Positions 37,823-47,066 of a DNA stretch of 64,000 bases are shown here, piece by piece (position 1 is the stretch's first letter; each line of letters begins with the position of its first letter). A model generated the notes under the pieces. It searched no databases and had not been told where the DNA came from. It saw only the letters and a list, made by a program, of their open reading frames with translations. Origin of the DNA: Roseiarcus sp963742305 (GTDB lineage: Bacteria > Pseudomonadota > Alphaproteobacteria > Rhizobiales > Beijerinckiaceae); assembly GCA_963742305.1 (NCBI GenBank), contig CAVULN010000030.1, forward strand, positions 1 to 64,000, given 5' to 3'. The translations under genes and the position numbers were made by a program.

Positions 37823-37968
37823 GCCTCGGGCGGATCAATCCGGAATCGACCCGTTGCGGTCGTTCCCGGTTGGCGCCCGGAAGGAATGTCCACGTGAGCG
37901 GTCCTTCCGTCGAACAGGCAGACTGGGGCTCGCATTTGGGCTAATGTGGCGACTCCAAGAGGGGCGCG

Positions 37969-39885
37969 ATGAGCGAGACGCGCAAACTCGCCGCGATCCT
38001 GGTCGCCGATGTCGTCGGCTATAGCCGGCTCGCCGGCGCCGATGAGGAGCGTACGCTGGCGCTGTTGCGCGCGCTGCGCAGCGATCTCATGGATCCGTCG
38101 ATCGCTCTCCACCACGGCCGGGTCGTCAAGCGCACCGGCGACGGGATCATCATCGAGTTCCGCAGCGTGGTCGACGCGGCGCGCTGCGCCATCGCGGTGC
38201 AGAATGGCATGGTCGAGCGCAATGCCGGCGTCTCGCCCGACAAGCGCATCGAGTTCCGCGTCGGTATCCATTTGGGCGACGTGGTCGAGGAGTCCGACGG
38301 CGATTTGATGGGCGACGGCGTCAATATCGCCGCGCGGCTGGAGGGCGTCTGCGAGCCCGGCGGGGTTTGTCTGTCGGAGGACGCTTATCGGCAAGTTCGC
38401 GACAAGCTCAAAGAGTTGTTCGTCGATCTCGGCGAGAAGGCGCTGAAAAACATCGCGCGGCCGGTGCGAGTTTTCGCGCTCGGCGCAGCCACGTTCTCCG
38501 CCTCACGCGGAAGCGCGATCTCCTCGTCGCTAAGAAGGCCGGGTGAAGCGACGGTTGCCGCTCCAGAGAAGGGGCGCCCGGCTCACCGTGCGCGGGCCTT
38601 TATGGCGCTTGCGGGGCTGCTTGCGGCCGGGGCAGCGGGCCTTTGGATCTGGTGGGAGGACAAGCCGGTCATTCGTGGCGCAGGGTCTCGTGGTTCTACT
38701 GCCGAGGTCGCCGCAGGCCATCCTTCGATTGTCGTTCTGCCGCTCGCCAATCTCTCGGGCGATCCGGCCCAGGACTATTTCGCGGACGGGCTGACCGAGG
38801 ACATCATTGCGGCGCTTGGCCGCTTCCCCGACATCACGGTGATCTCGCGCGGGGCCGCCTTCGCTTACAAGGGCAAATCGGCGCATCCCCAGGACATCGG
38901 GCGCGAGCTGGATGTCGCCTATCTGGTGGACGGTAGCGCGCGCAGGACAGGCGACCGCGCCCGCGTTTCCGTCGAGCTTCTCGACGCTGCACGAGCAACC
39001 GTGCTCTGGACGGAGCAGTATGATCGCGAGATCAAGGATCTGTTCACAATCCAGGAAGAGATCGCGCGCCAGATCGCCGGCGCCTTATCGGTGCGGCTGA
39101 CCACGTTGCGGCTGGCGCGTTCGGCAAGCAAGCCGCCGGGCAATCTCGAGGCCTATGACCTCGTGCTGCGCGGCCGCGATCTCTTGCGGGGCGCGAGCCG
39201 CGTAGGGCAATCACAGGCGCGCCTGCTTTTCGAGCGCTCCATCGAGCTCGATCAAAGCTATGCTCCCGCCTATGCAGGCCTGGGCGGCGTCGATATCCTG
39301 GCGGCGGAAAGCGGCTACACGAGCGACCCCGACGGGGCGCTGACCCGGGCCGAGGCGAACGGGCGCAAGGCGCTGTCGCTCGACGAAAGCGCGGGCGCGC
39401 ATGTCCTGCTCGGTCGGATGTACATCTTCCGCGGCGAATACGACCGGGCGCTTGACGAGCTTCGCCGCGCGATCGAGATCAACCCGAGCGATCCCGAGGC
39501 GCAATCCGGCCTTGCGGACGCGCTTCTGTGGAGCGGCGATACGGGGGCCGCCATCGAAGCGATGCGCAAGGTCGCCCGAGTTCAGCCGATCCTCACAGAG
39601 GACGAGTATCTCGATCTCGGCATCGCCTATCTCATCGCCGACCGGCCCGACGATGCGATTCCGACTCTCGGCCGCGCTATTCAGCGCTATGACGACAACG
39701 AATTCCTGCATGCGGTTCTCGCCGGGGCTTATGCGACGGTGGGCCGCAAGGCTGACGCGGCTGGCGAGACGCGGATTGTCAAGCGGATGCTCCCGGCCTT
39801 TCAGGCCAAGGACTTCGCCACCCGGCTCCGCGACCAGGGACAGCGCTCCAAGGTCATCAGGGCCCTTGAGCTGGCCGGGCTATGA
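37969..39885 (+). CDS. Membrane adenylate/guanylate cyclase with TPR repeats
   Basis: 638 residues. Cyclase domain (about 5-165) with 'VADVVGYSRL', 'KRTGDGIIIEFRS' and 'GDLMGDGVNIAARLEGV'; membrane helix (ALAGLLAAGAAGLWIWW, about 205-225); then 'SIVVLPLANLSGDPAQDYFADGLTEDIIAAL', a FlgO-like domain; and several TPRs (SAGAHVLLGRMYIFRGEYDRAL, DEYLDLGIAYLIADRPDDAI). AGAGGGG precedes ATG 37969. Intact. Paralogue of the gene at 10618, with an added transmembrane anchor. Confidence 0.82.
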   Translation: MSETRKLAAILVADVVGYSRLAGADEERTLALLRALRSDLMDPSIALHHGRVVKRTGDGIIIEFRSVVDAARCAIAVQNGMVERNAGVSPDKRIEFRVGIHLGDVVEESDGDLMGDGVNIAARLEGVCEPGGVCLSEDAYRQVRDKLKELFVDLGEKALKNIARPVRVFALGAATFSASRGSAISSSLRRPGEATVAAPEKGRPAHRARAFMALAGLLAAGAAGLWIWWEDKPVIRGAGSRGSTAEVAAGHPSIVVLPLANLSGDPAQDYFADGLTEDIIAALGRFPDITVISRGAAFAYKGKSAHPQDIGRELDVAYLVDGSARRTGDRARVSVELLDAARATVLWTEQYDREIKDLFTIQEEIARQIAGALSVRLTTLRLARSASKPPGNLEAYDLVLRGRDLLRGASRVGQSQARLLFERSIELDQSYAPAYAGLGGVDILAAESGYTSDPDGALTRAEANGRKALSLDESAGAHVLLGRMYIFRGEYDRALDELRRAIEINPSDPEAQSGLADALLWSGDTGAAIEAMRKVARVQPILTEDEYLDLGIAYLIADRPDDAIPTLGRAIQRYDDNEFLHAVLAGAYATVGRKADAAGETRIVKRMLPAFQAKDFATRLRDQGQRSKVIRALELAGL

Positions 39886-39892
39886 GGCGAAC

Positions 39893-40339
39893 TTAGTTGG
39901 TCTTGAGCGGCCTCCAAGCGGCGTTCGCCTTATCTGCGATCTCGGCAGGATTGGCTTTGAACTCCGGCACGGCGTCCTTGGACCCGAAGACGTAGAGCTT
40001 GCCATTCCAAATCACCCACGCTTCGGGATCGGCCTCGACCTTCAGGCCCCTCGCCACGCTGAGGGTGCAAAATCCCTTGAACTGCGGCGCATAGCGCTCA
40101 GGCTCGGCGGCGAACATCTTGCGATGTTCCTCGTTCGCGAACCAGTAGGTGGCGTCATCGAACGCGAAGGTGAATTCTGCTGAACCTGCTTCCGGGCGCC
40201 CGGCGGTGAAATAGGACACCGGATCATAGCCCCAGAGCGCTGTGCGACCCGCCGTTTCCGCTTGGACTCGCACCGAAAGAGCGAACGTCCAGCCGACAGC
40301 CATACCGATCAATAGGGGGCGTCGCGATACGTACCGCAT
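39893..40339 (-). CDS. YHS-domain secreted protein
   Basis: 148 residues. Signal peptide or membrane anchor 1-27, then a YHS domain ('LWGYDPVSYFTAGRPEAGS' to 'YWFANEEHRKMFAAEPERYAPQFKGFCTLSVARG'), a small fold found near metal and redox proteins. The tail 'DPEAWVIWNGKLYVFGSKDA' is common to this subfamily. ATG 40339. It converges on the cyclase gene with an 8-bp gap. Confidence 0.75.
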   Translation of the reverse strand: MRYVSRRPLLIGMAVGWTFALSVRVQAETAGRTALWGYDPVSYFTAGRPEAGSAEFTFAFDDATYWFANEEHRKMFAAEPERYAPQFKGFCTLSVARGLKVEADPEAWVIWNGKLYVFGSKDAVPEFKANPAEIADKANAAWRPLKTN

Positions 40340-40514
40340 GCTCGACGTTTCTCGCCTTGCAGCTGGCCACAGTACAACATGCCCGACGAAGCGTCCAACG
40401 TTTCTCCAAATCCCGCTCGGGAAGGCGGCTTTGGCGCGGAGCCGTTCCTCCCGAGTCGACCCCTGTAGGCGTGCTTTCCGCCCCTTTGCGGCATTGCGGC
40501 TCGGGCGCCGACCG

Positions 40515-40964
40515 TTACCTTTTGACGCCAGCGCGCTGCCTTTCGATCCGCGCCGCGCTCGTGAGGATTTCCCCGAGCCCTGGCGTGGTCGGCGAGGGCA
40601 AGGCTCCGGCGGGGTCGATCCAGTCCGTCGCGTCGACCTCGTCGCTGAGATGCGGCTCGCCCCTCGTCCAGCGCGCCACGAACGAGGCGATGACGAAATG
40701 GGCCCGAATCCGGTCCCCCTCGGGGATGATCGCCTCGACATGCCGGTTGAAGGCGACGATCTCGGCCTCAATCCCGACCTCCTCTTCGAGCTCCCGCGCG
40801 AGAGCCTCGGCCAGCGTCTCGCCGACCTCGACCCCGCCGCCCGGCAGAGTGAAATGGCCGATCAGCGGGGCCCGCGCCCGGCGGATGATGAGGACCCGCC
40901 CTTCCCGGAACACCGCGGCCGACACCGCCAGGATCGGGCGGGCGGGGAACAGCCGGTCATTCAT
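40515..40964 (-). CDS. Nudix hydrolase
   Basis: 149 residues. The Nudix box is complete: 'GGGVEVGETLAEALARELEEEVGIEAE', matching GX5EX7REUXEEXGU. ATG 40964 starts MNDRLFPARPILAVSAAV, a typical ADP-ribose/nucleotide-sugar Nudix N-terminus. Housekeeping role; substrate not evident. Confidence 0.82.
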   Translation of the reverse strand: MNDRLFPARPILAVSAAVFREGRVLIIRRARAPLIGHFTLPGGGVEVGETLAEALARELEEEVGIEAEIVAFNRHVEAIIPEGDRIRAHFVIASFVARWTRGEPHLSDEVDATDWIDPAGALPSPTTPGLGEILTSAARIERQRAGVKR

Positions 40965-41469
40965 GGGTCGCCTCGCGCCTCGGGCCCGGAGCGGAAGGAG
41001 CGGTCTGGACGGCCGCCTGCCGGCGCTCCTGCCGGACATGTCCATCGCGGCCCGGCGTGACCGTCCCGTACGCCGTTGCGTGAAGCCCAGTCCGTCGTCC
41101 GCGCCATCGCCGTAACTTGAGCAAAATCAATCGATTATCCTCTCCCTCAGCCTTCTGCGCCTGCCCGCGGCGGACAATTTATTTACAAAAAACCAGAATC
41201 CATGCTAGTCTTCATCTGTTGTGCGGAATCGGAACGCCCTTCCGGGGGCAGGCCGGACAGCGCGCAGAGGGAGGCTGTTGAGACGATTTGCGTACAACCT
41301 GAGACGCCAGCCGATTTTTTTCTATTTCTCCGCTCGCAACCCATTGAAAAGTCCCGATTCCAAGAAATAAACCGAAATAAATTCAAGGATTTTTGCTTCA
41401 TTTATTTCCATTTGATCGAGTCCAGCTCGCCTTCCGGTTGCATTTTCAGCTCGCCGGGGGCGGGGCGGA
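40965..41469. other. Intergenic region with AT-rich core
   Basis: About 500 bp between the Nudix and pdxH genes. From 41150 to 41410 the sequence is markedly AT-rich. A 72-residue frame at 41183-41401 (minus) has no ribosome site or recognisable family and is probably noise. No RNA gene is seen. Confidence 0.35.
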
Positions 41470-42084
41470 TCATGGATAGAGCAGCCGCTTCTCCCACGGG
41501 GCGCCCGGCGCCGCGCGCCTGAACTGCAGGCGCTCGTGCAACCGGGAGGGCCGGTCGAGCCAGAACTCGATCTCGACCGGCTCGAGCCGGTAGCCGCGCC
41601 AGTAGTCCGGCCGTGGCACGCCGCCCTCCCCGAACCGCCGCTCGAAGGCCTCGACCGCGGCTTCGAGGTCGGCGCGGGAGGCAAGGGTCCGCGACTGCTG
41701 GCTCGCCCAGGCGCCGATCTGGCTCCCCCTCGGCCGGGAGCCGAAATAGGCGTCGCTTTCCGCCGCGCTCACCTCGGCGACCCGTCCCCGGAACCGGGCC
41801 TGGCGGCGCAGCGATTTCCAGTGGAACAGGGCCGCGGCCCGCGGGCGGGCCTCCAGTTCGCGCCCCTTGGCGCTCTCGGCGTTGGTGTAGAACACGAGAC
41901 CCCGCTCGTCGGCCTCCTTGCACAGCACCATCCGCGCGTCGGGCAGGCCGTCGCGATCGACGGTGGCGAGCGCCATCGCCTCGGGGTCGTTGATCTCCGC
42001 CGCCCTCGCCTCGGCGAACCAGAGCTCGAACAGGGCGAACGGATCGCGAGCCTCGGTAAAGTCCGCTCTGCTCAAATCGTTCAC
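41470..42084 (-). CDS. pdxH: Pyridoxamine 5'-phosphate oxidase
   Basis: 204 residues. FMN-dependent oxidase of vitamin B6 synthesis: 'DPFALFELWFAEA', 'MALATVDRDGLPDARMVLCKEADERGLVFYTNAESAKG', 'HWKSLRRQARFRG', 'GAWASQQSR' and the C-terminal 'RLHERLQFRR..PWEKRLLYP'. GTG 42084 with AGGAG 10 nt upstream; a longer frame upstream is not family-like. Divergent from the DnaJ-like gene. Confidence 0.9.
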   Translation of the reverse strand: MNDLSRADFTEARDPFALFELWFAEARAAEINDPEAMALATVDRDGLPDARMVLCKEADERGLVFYTNAESAKGRELEARPRAAALFHWKSLRRQARFRGRVAEVSAAESDAYFGSRPRGSQIGAWASQQSRTLASRADLEAAVEAFERRFGEGGVPRPDYWRGYRLEPVEIEFWLDRPSRLHERLQFRRAAPGAPWEKRLLYP

Positions 42085-42261
42085 GACGGCTGACGCTCCT
42101 TTAAGGGGAAAAGGCCGGCCTGACCCTATCGCGGCCAGCGCGGGCGCGGCAATCGGCCAGGGGCGCCTCCCGCCCTTGCGCGGCGCCGGAGAAAGGGCCA
42201 AATGGGGAACGGAGACATTGGCCTTTGCGCTTCCTGAAGGCTAAGGCCGAACGATGGGCTC

Positions 42262-43203
42262 ATGATGCGCGATCCTTACGACATTCTTGGCGTTTCGAAG
42301 ACCGCGAGCGCGGCGGAAATCAAGTCCGCCTTCCGCAAGCTCGCCAAGCGATACCATCCCGACCAGAGCAAGGAAGCCAGAGCCAAGGAGCGCTTCGCCG
42401 AGGTCGGTTCGGCCTATGAAATCCTCGGCGACGAGAAGAAGCGGAAGGCCTTCGACCACGGCGAGATCGACGCGGAGGGCAAGCCGCGCGCGCCGCAATT
42501 CGAGGGCTTCGGTTTTGGCCGCGGGCCTGGCGGAGGCCGCGGCGAATTTCGCAATTTCGGCTTCGACTTCGGCGCCGGCGGGTTTTCGGCCGAAAGCGGT
42601 TCGATCGACCCGGACATCCTGTCGGAGCTGTTCGGCGCGGGCCGCGGCCGCGCGCGGTCTTCTGCGGCCCGAGGGGAAGATGTCGGCGTCTCGGTCGCGG
42701 TTCCCCTGGAGACGATCGCGCGCGGCGGGTCGATCCGCGTCGCGCTGCCGACCGGCAAGACGCTCGACGTCGCGGTCCCTCTTGGCGTCGAGGACGGCAA
42801 GTCCATCCGTTTGCGCGGCCAGGGCCATCCCGGCCATCGCGGCGGCGCGCCCGGCGACGTCCTCGTGACCATTCGCTACGCCGCGCATCCGCACTTCAAA
42901 GTCGAGGGCCGCGATCTCAGGCTCGACTTGCCGATCACCCTCTACGAGGCCGTTTTGGGCGGGCGCGTGAGAGCGCCGACGCTCGGCGGCGAGGTTGAAG
43001 TCTCGGTCGCGCCGGGCGCGAACGCCGGGCGCGTGCTGCGCCTCAGGGGCAAAGGCCTTCCCGCCAGCGGCGAGCAGCCTGCCGGCGATCTCCTGGCCCA
43101 GCTGCGGATCGTTCTGCCGAGCGAGCCCGATGAGGAACTGACGGCGCTCATGCGCAGGATGCGCGATCGAAAGCCTTACCAGCCTCGTTCGGGCGTGGCC
43201 TGA
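42262..43203 (+). CDS. DnaJ-like co-chaperone (CbpA type, no zinc finger)
   Basis: 313 residues. J domain 1-70 with 'RYHPDQSKEARAKERF' (HPD present), a Gly/Phe-rich region (GFGFGRGPGGGRGEFRNFGFDFG), then the DnaJ C-terminal substrate-binding domains from 'GEDVGVSVAVPLETIARGG'. No CxxCxGxG zinc-finger repeats, so CbpA-type. Its 3' end overlaps the convergent anti-sigma gene by 28 bp. Confidence 0.85.
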   Translation: MMRDPYDILGVSKTASAAEIKSAFRKLAKRYHPDQSKEARAKERFAEVGSAYEILGDEKKRKAFDHGEIDAEGKPRAPQFEGFGFGRGPGGGRGEFRNFGFDFGAGGFSAESGSIDPDILSELFGAGRGRARSSAARGEDVGVSVAVPLETIARGGSIRVALPTGKTLDVAVPLGVEDGKSIRLRGQGHPGHRGGAPGDVLVTIRYAAHPHFKVEGRDLRLDLPITLYEAVLGGRVRAPTLGGEVEVSVAPGANAGRVLRLRGKGLPASGEQPAGDLLAQLRIVLPSEPDEELTALMRRMRDRKPYQPRSGVA

Positions 43204-44057
43204 GCCGCCTCGACCGGCGCGGCCAAAAAGGCGTTCGCGATCCCCAGCAATGACGAGGCGTCGAGGTCGCCGATGAGCGCGAATCCCTCGCCGCGCCACG
43301 TCCAGACCGCGGCGGCGGCGCCGTCCGCGGCGAGAAGTTCGGGCGCTCTGGTCGCGGGCGCATCGAAAGACTGGATCAGCAACCCGAGAGATCTCTCCTG
43401 CGACTTGTAGACGAGAAAGGCCGCGGCCGCGCCCGGATAGGGAGCGATCCGCGCTCCGGCCAGGGTGACGCCGGGAGGAGTCGCGGGGAGGGCGACGGCA
43501 TGCATGAGCCGCGCCCTCAGCCACGCTTCCGCCTCGGCCCTGTCGCCGGTCGCCAGTTCGACCGGGGCAACGCCCGGGCGGACGAATGCGCGGAAAGCGG
43601 CGACGCCCGCCTCCGCGAGTCCTTTGGCGGGGACGACGGTCACGGCTGGCGCCCAGACGCAGGCGAGGCAAACGGACAATGCCCCAAGAGCGAGCCGCCA
43701 TAAGAGCGACGGCCGCAATGCGCCGGCCGCGGCCTTCGCGGGCGAACGCCAGGCGTCCGCGACGACAGGCGCAGGCGATCGCGCCGGCTGCTCGCCCGGG
43801 GGCCAGCCGCCGGCCGCGGCCGGCCGTCGGCCCTTGATCACAATTTCAGCCTGCCCGCGAACCGCTGCGATCGGAAAGGCCCTCGCGCCCTCGCCGTCGA
43901 AGGCCGCTCGAATCGCGCTGTTCTGCGCTCGCCACAGGGCGGCGCGGCGCGCAAGCGCCGGATCTTGCGCCATCCGCGTTTCGAACGCCTGCCGCTCGTC
44001 GGGCTCGAGGCAGTCGTCTACGTAGGCGTGCAAATCCGCGAGGCGCCTGGCCTCCAT
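43176..44057 (-). CDS. Anti-sigma factor-like membrane protein
   Basis: 293 residues. The N-terminal segment 'LHAYVDDCLEPDERQAFETRMAQDPALARRAALWRAQNSAIR' is a zinc-less anti-sigma domain; one membrane helix (WRLALGALSVCLACVWAP) follows at about 120, then an extracytoplasmic domain. Paired with the sigma factor 15 bp upstream, the expected sigma/anti-sigma arrangement. Confidence 0.72.
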   Translation of the reverse strand: MEARRLADLHAYVDDCLEPDERQAFETRMAQDPALARRAALWRAQNSAIRAAFDGEGARAFPIAAVRGQAEIVIKGRRPAAAGGWPPGEQPARSPAPVVADAWRSPAKAAAGALRPSLLWRLALGALSVCLACVWAPAVTVVPAKGLAEAGVAAFRAFVRPGVAPVELATGDRAEAEAWLRARLMHAVALPATPPGVTLAGARIAPYPGAAAAFLVYKSQERSLGLLIQSFDAPATRAPELLAADGAAAAVWTWRGEGFALIGDLDASSLLGIANAFLAAPVEAAQATPERGW

Positions 44058-44072
44058 CCCTTCAGGCCTCCG

Positions 44073-44630
44073 TCACTTGACGACCCGCAAATGGGGGACC
44101 GCGCTCGGCGCCGCTTCGGCGCTGGCCGGCGAATGGGTCAAGGCCGCGACGCGCTCGCGGGCCTTGGACAGCCGCGCGATCAACGTCGCCAGCGAGATAT
44201 CGAGCGCCGCCGCCGCCTCGCGATGGGTGAAGCCGGCAAGGACGACGATCAGCAGGGCCTCCCTGAGCTCCAAAGGGAGCATGCGGACTGCCGCTCCGGC
44301 GCCAATTCCGCCCGCCGGCGTTTTGGCGCGAGCGTTCTCCGCATTCTCGTCCCACGACGGCTCCCCGTCGTCGAGGGTCAGGCGGCGAACATACCGGCGG
44401 TGAAGGCGAACGAATTGGCCGAAGGCGCGCACGCGCGCGTCTTCGCGGGGCCGGTCGGCGTCGCGCCGGGGGCCTCCGCCCACCGTTTCCAGGGAAGCCT
44501 GTCTGAACAGGCGATCGACCAGCCGCGCCGCCGATGCATGATCGGGCACGAACCTGTCGTCTCGCGCCAAAGCCACTCCAAATCGGCGCAGATCAGTAAG
44601 GTCAGCCAGATAGTCAACAAGCGGCGGCAC
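44073..44630 (-). CDS. ECF-type RNA polymerase sigma factor
   Basis: About 185 residues. Region 4 is clear: 'LPLELREALLIVVLAGFTHREAAAALDISLATLIARLSKARERV'. Region 2 is more degenerate. The GTG at 44630 starts VPPLVDYLADLTDLRRF; the frame remains open upstream to 44717 but that segment is Arg-rich and less likely to be translated. Transcribed with the anti-sigma gene. Confidence 0.7.
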   Translation of the reverse strand: MPPLVDYLADLTDLRRFGVALARDDRFVPDHASAARLVDRLFRQASLETVGGGPRRDADRPREDARVRAFGQFVRLHRRYVRRLTLDDGEPSWDENAENARAKTPAGGIGAGAAVRMLPLELREALLIVVLAGFTHREAAAALDISLATLIARLSKARERVAALTHSPASAEAAPSAVPHLRVVK

Positions 44631-44729
44631 GACGGACACCGAGAGTTTGCGTGGACCCCGACAAACGTTAACGCTGCCTAACAATCTAGCGTGAAGGCGC
44701 CTGCGTTCCAAGCACATGTATGAGCAAAA

Positions 44730-44744
44730 TCACACATTTTGTGA
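44730..44744. promoter_or_regulatory. Dyad TCACA-N5-TGTGA between sigma gene and fabI
   Basis: A 15-bp inverted repeat, TCACA-CATTT-TGTGA, in the 215-bp divergent gap. It could be an operator for either gene; the binding protein is unknown. It is the inverse of a CRP-site order, so CRP is not assumed. Confidence 0.35.
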
Positions 44745-44845
44745 CGGATGACGAAAGGGTCGTCCTTCCCCTGCGCGCCGGGCGAGGTTAAGGGATGCCC
44801 TGCCGGGACGGCCTGGCGGCCGCTGTCCAAACGAGCGAGGCCCTG

Positions 44846-45682
44846 ATGGATGAAACCCTTTCAGCCGGCGTGACCGCGGGCGTCATGCGCGGCATGCGCG
44901 GGGTCATCTTCGGCGTGGCGAACAATCGTTCGATCGCATGGGGCATCGCCAAGGCCGCCCATGCGGCTGGGGCCGAACTGGCGTTCACTTTTCAGGGCGA
45001 AGCGCTGGAAAAGCGGGTGAGGCCGCTTGCCCAGGAACTGGGCGCGCATGTGCTTGGCCATTGCGACGTCACGGATGGCGGCTCGATCGATTCGGTGTTC
45101 GCCGCGGCCGGAAACTTGTGGGGAGCGGTCGACTTCATCGTCCATTGCATCGCCTTCTCCGACAAGGATCAACTCACCGGCCGGTATGTCGATACGACCG
45201 AGGACAATTTCACCAAATCGCTCGCCATCTCCTGCTACTCGTTCACAGCTCTCGCGCAACGCGCCGAAAAGCTGATGACCAACGGCGGCGCGATGCTGAC
45301 GCTGACCTATTACGGCGCGGAAAAATGGATGCCGCACTATAACGTGATGGGCGTCGCCAAGGCGGCGCTGGAGGCGAGCGTACGCTATCTCGCCGCCGAC
45401 CTGGGCGAGAAGGGGATTCGCGTCAATGCGATTTCGGCCGGCCCGATCAAGACGCTCGCCGCGTCGGGCATCGGCGACTTCCGCTATATTTTGCGGTGGA
45501 ACGAATACAATTCGCCCCTGCGCCGCTCGGTCGCCATCGAGGAAGTCGGCGACAGCGCGGTCTACCTCCTGTCGCCGATGTCCCGAGGCGTCACCGGCGA
45601 AATCGTTCACGTCGACGCCGGCTACCATGTCGTGGGCATGAAGAATCCGGCCGCCCCGGACCTGACGGTGGTCAAGGACTGA
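44846..45682 (+). CDS. fabI: Enoyl-[acyl-carrier-protein] reductase (NADH)
   Basis: 278 residues, SDR-fold reductase of fatty-acid elongation. 'GVANNRSIAWGIAKA' NADH site, 'DFIVHCIAFSDKDQLTGRYVDTT', and the catalytic Tyr and Lys in 'YYGAEKWMPHYNVMGVAKAALE' (Y-x6-K). ATG 44846 with GCGAGG just upstream. Convergent with the MFS gene. Confidence 0.88.
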   Translation: MDETLSAGVTAGVMRGMRGVIFGVANNRSIAWGIAKAAHAAGAELAFTFQGEALEKRVRPLAQELGAHVLGHCDVTDGGSIDSVFAAAGNLWGAVDFIVHCIAFSDKDQLTGRYVDTTEDNFTKSLAISCYSFTALAQRAEKLMTNGGAMLTLTYYGAEKWMPHYNVMGVAKAALEASVRYLAADLGEKGIRVNAISAGPIKTLAASGIGDFRYILRWNEYNSPLRRSVAIEEVGDSAVYLLSPMSRGVTGEIVHVDAGYHVVGMKNPAAPDLTVVKD

Positions 45683-45700
45683 AGTTCGGAGGCGATCCCG

Positions 45701-46861
45701 TTAGACCGGCTGAGTTCCCGTTCGTCGCGGCCTGGCCAGAAGCCCCGAGAGGGCGAGCGCCGCAACGGCCATGTGCACGTAGGCGTTCTGGATGAACAGC
45801 GTTTGCGGTCCGAAGATCTTCATCAGGACCGACGCGAGCGCGGGAGCGGCGATCGCCGCGACGCAATAGATGAACAGAAGCCCGACCGAAATGAACACGA
45901 GGTCATGCGGGGCGCTGTCGTCGTTGGCGAGAGAAACCGCGAGCGTGTAGAGCGAATAGGTTGTCAGGCCGACGAGAAATCCCAGGACGAGCAGCCACGC
46001 CCCGGGCGCGGCGATGCGGCTCAGGGCGACTTCGCACGCCGCGCCTGCGATTGTGACCGCGGCGATCATCAGCCGGCGGTCGGTGTGGTCGGAGATCGCT
46101 GCGATCGGGAAAACGCCCAGCGCCGACCCCAGCACGATGGAAGAGGTGAACAGAGGCGCGCTGGTCGGCGCCATGCCGATGTCCACTGCGAAGATCGGAC
46201 CGAGCGCGAACAGGGCCCCGTTCGCCGCTCCGGCGGCGAACACGGCGACGCACGAAATCGGCGCCTTGCGCGCGAGCCAGACGAGGCGGGGGCGCACGCT
46301 CTTGGGCTGGGCGGGCGGATCGACGCTGGTCATCGCCATCGGAAGGATGGCGAGCGCGAGGAATGCGCCAGCGACCGCGAAGGGCGAAAAGCCGCCCACT
46401 CCCAGCGGTTTCAGCGCCAGCTGCCCGCTCGCGGAAGCGGCGAAATTCGCGATCTGGTAGAGCGCATAGAGCGAGCCCCGGTTCGCATTGGTCGCCTTGG
46501 CGTTGATCCAGGACTCGATCACCGCGTAAAGCCCTGCGAACACGAACCCGATCAGCGCGCGACATCCGAGCCAGGCCGACGGGGACACCATGACGGGCAT
46601 GAGGATCACGGAGACGACCGCGAGCGCCACGAACGCCGCATAGGCCCTGATATGGCCGCCGCGGCGGATGATCGCCGGCGCCGCGAGGGTTCCCGCCAGC
46701 ATCCCGGCGAAATAGACCGAGCCAAGCAGGCCGACGGTGAGGTCGGGAAACCCCTCCATGCGGGCTCTTAGCGGCGTCACGATGCCGACCAGGCCGTTGC
46801 CGCCGATCAGCATCAGCACGGACAGGAGCAATGCCGCGATCGAGGAAAAGGCGGTGGTCAA
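45701..46861 (-). CDS. MFS transporter
   Basis: 386 residues, about 12 membrane helices. The family loop 'AGTLAAPAIIRRGGHIRAY' and 'LIGFVFAGLYAVIESWINAKATNANRGSLYALYQIANF' resemble the YcaD/sugar-phosphate-like MFS group. The frame is intact. Substrate unknown. Confidence 0.8.
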   Translation of the reverse strand: MTTAFSSIAALLLSVLMLIGGNGLVGIVTPLRARMEGFPDLTVGLLGSVYFAGMLAGTLAAPAIIRRGGHIRAYAAFVALAVVSVILMPVMVSPSAWLGCRALIGFVFAGLYAVIESWINAKATNANRGSLYALYQIANFAASASGQLALKPLGVGGFSPFAVAGAFLALAILPMAMTSVDPPAQPKSVRPRLVWLARKAPISCVAVFAAGAANGALFALGPIFAVDIGMAPTSAPLFTSSIVLGSALGVFPIAAISDHTDRRLMIAAVTIAGAACEVALSRIAAPGAWLLVLGFLVGLTTYSLYTLAVSLANDDSAPHDLVFISVGLLFIYCVAAIAAPALASVLMKIFGPQTLFIQNAYVHMAVAALALSGLLARPRRTGTQPV

Positions 46862-47066
46862 AGGGCGAATCGGGGTCTGCTTTGACCTATCGTCTCACAT
46901 CGCGGGTCTGTATGCGACGCTATTCCGCGCTGACCGCGTCCGATAAAATGCGAGCCGGGCGCGAAAAGCGCCATATTGGCCTTAAGCGTCCCACTGTATA
47001 TAGAGCGAAATAGAGCGGCTTACGTTCGACGAACGGCCCTTTGCCGTTTCCCTGTTTGCGTGGACC

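Noticed and set aside
41183..41401. 72-residue frame in the AT-rich gap before pdxH
   Set aside because: No ribosome binding site, no recognisable domain, and atypical composition suggest chance.
44630..44717. ECF-type autoregulated promoter (GGAAC ... CGTT) before the sigma gene
   Set aside because: GGAAC is present but no correctly spaced -10 motif was found.
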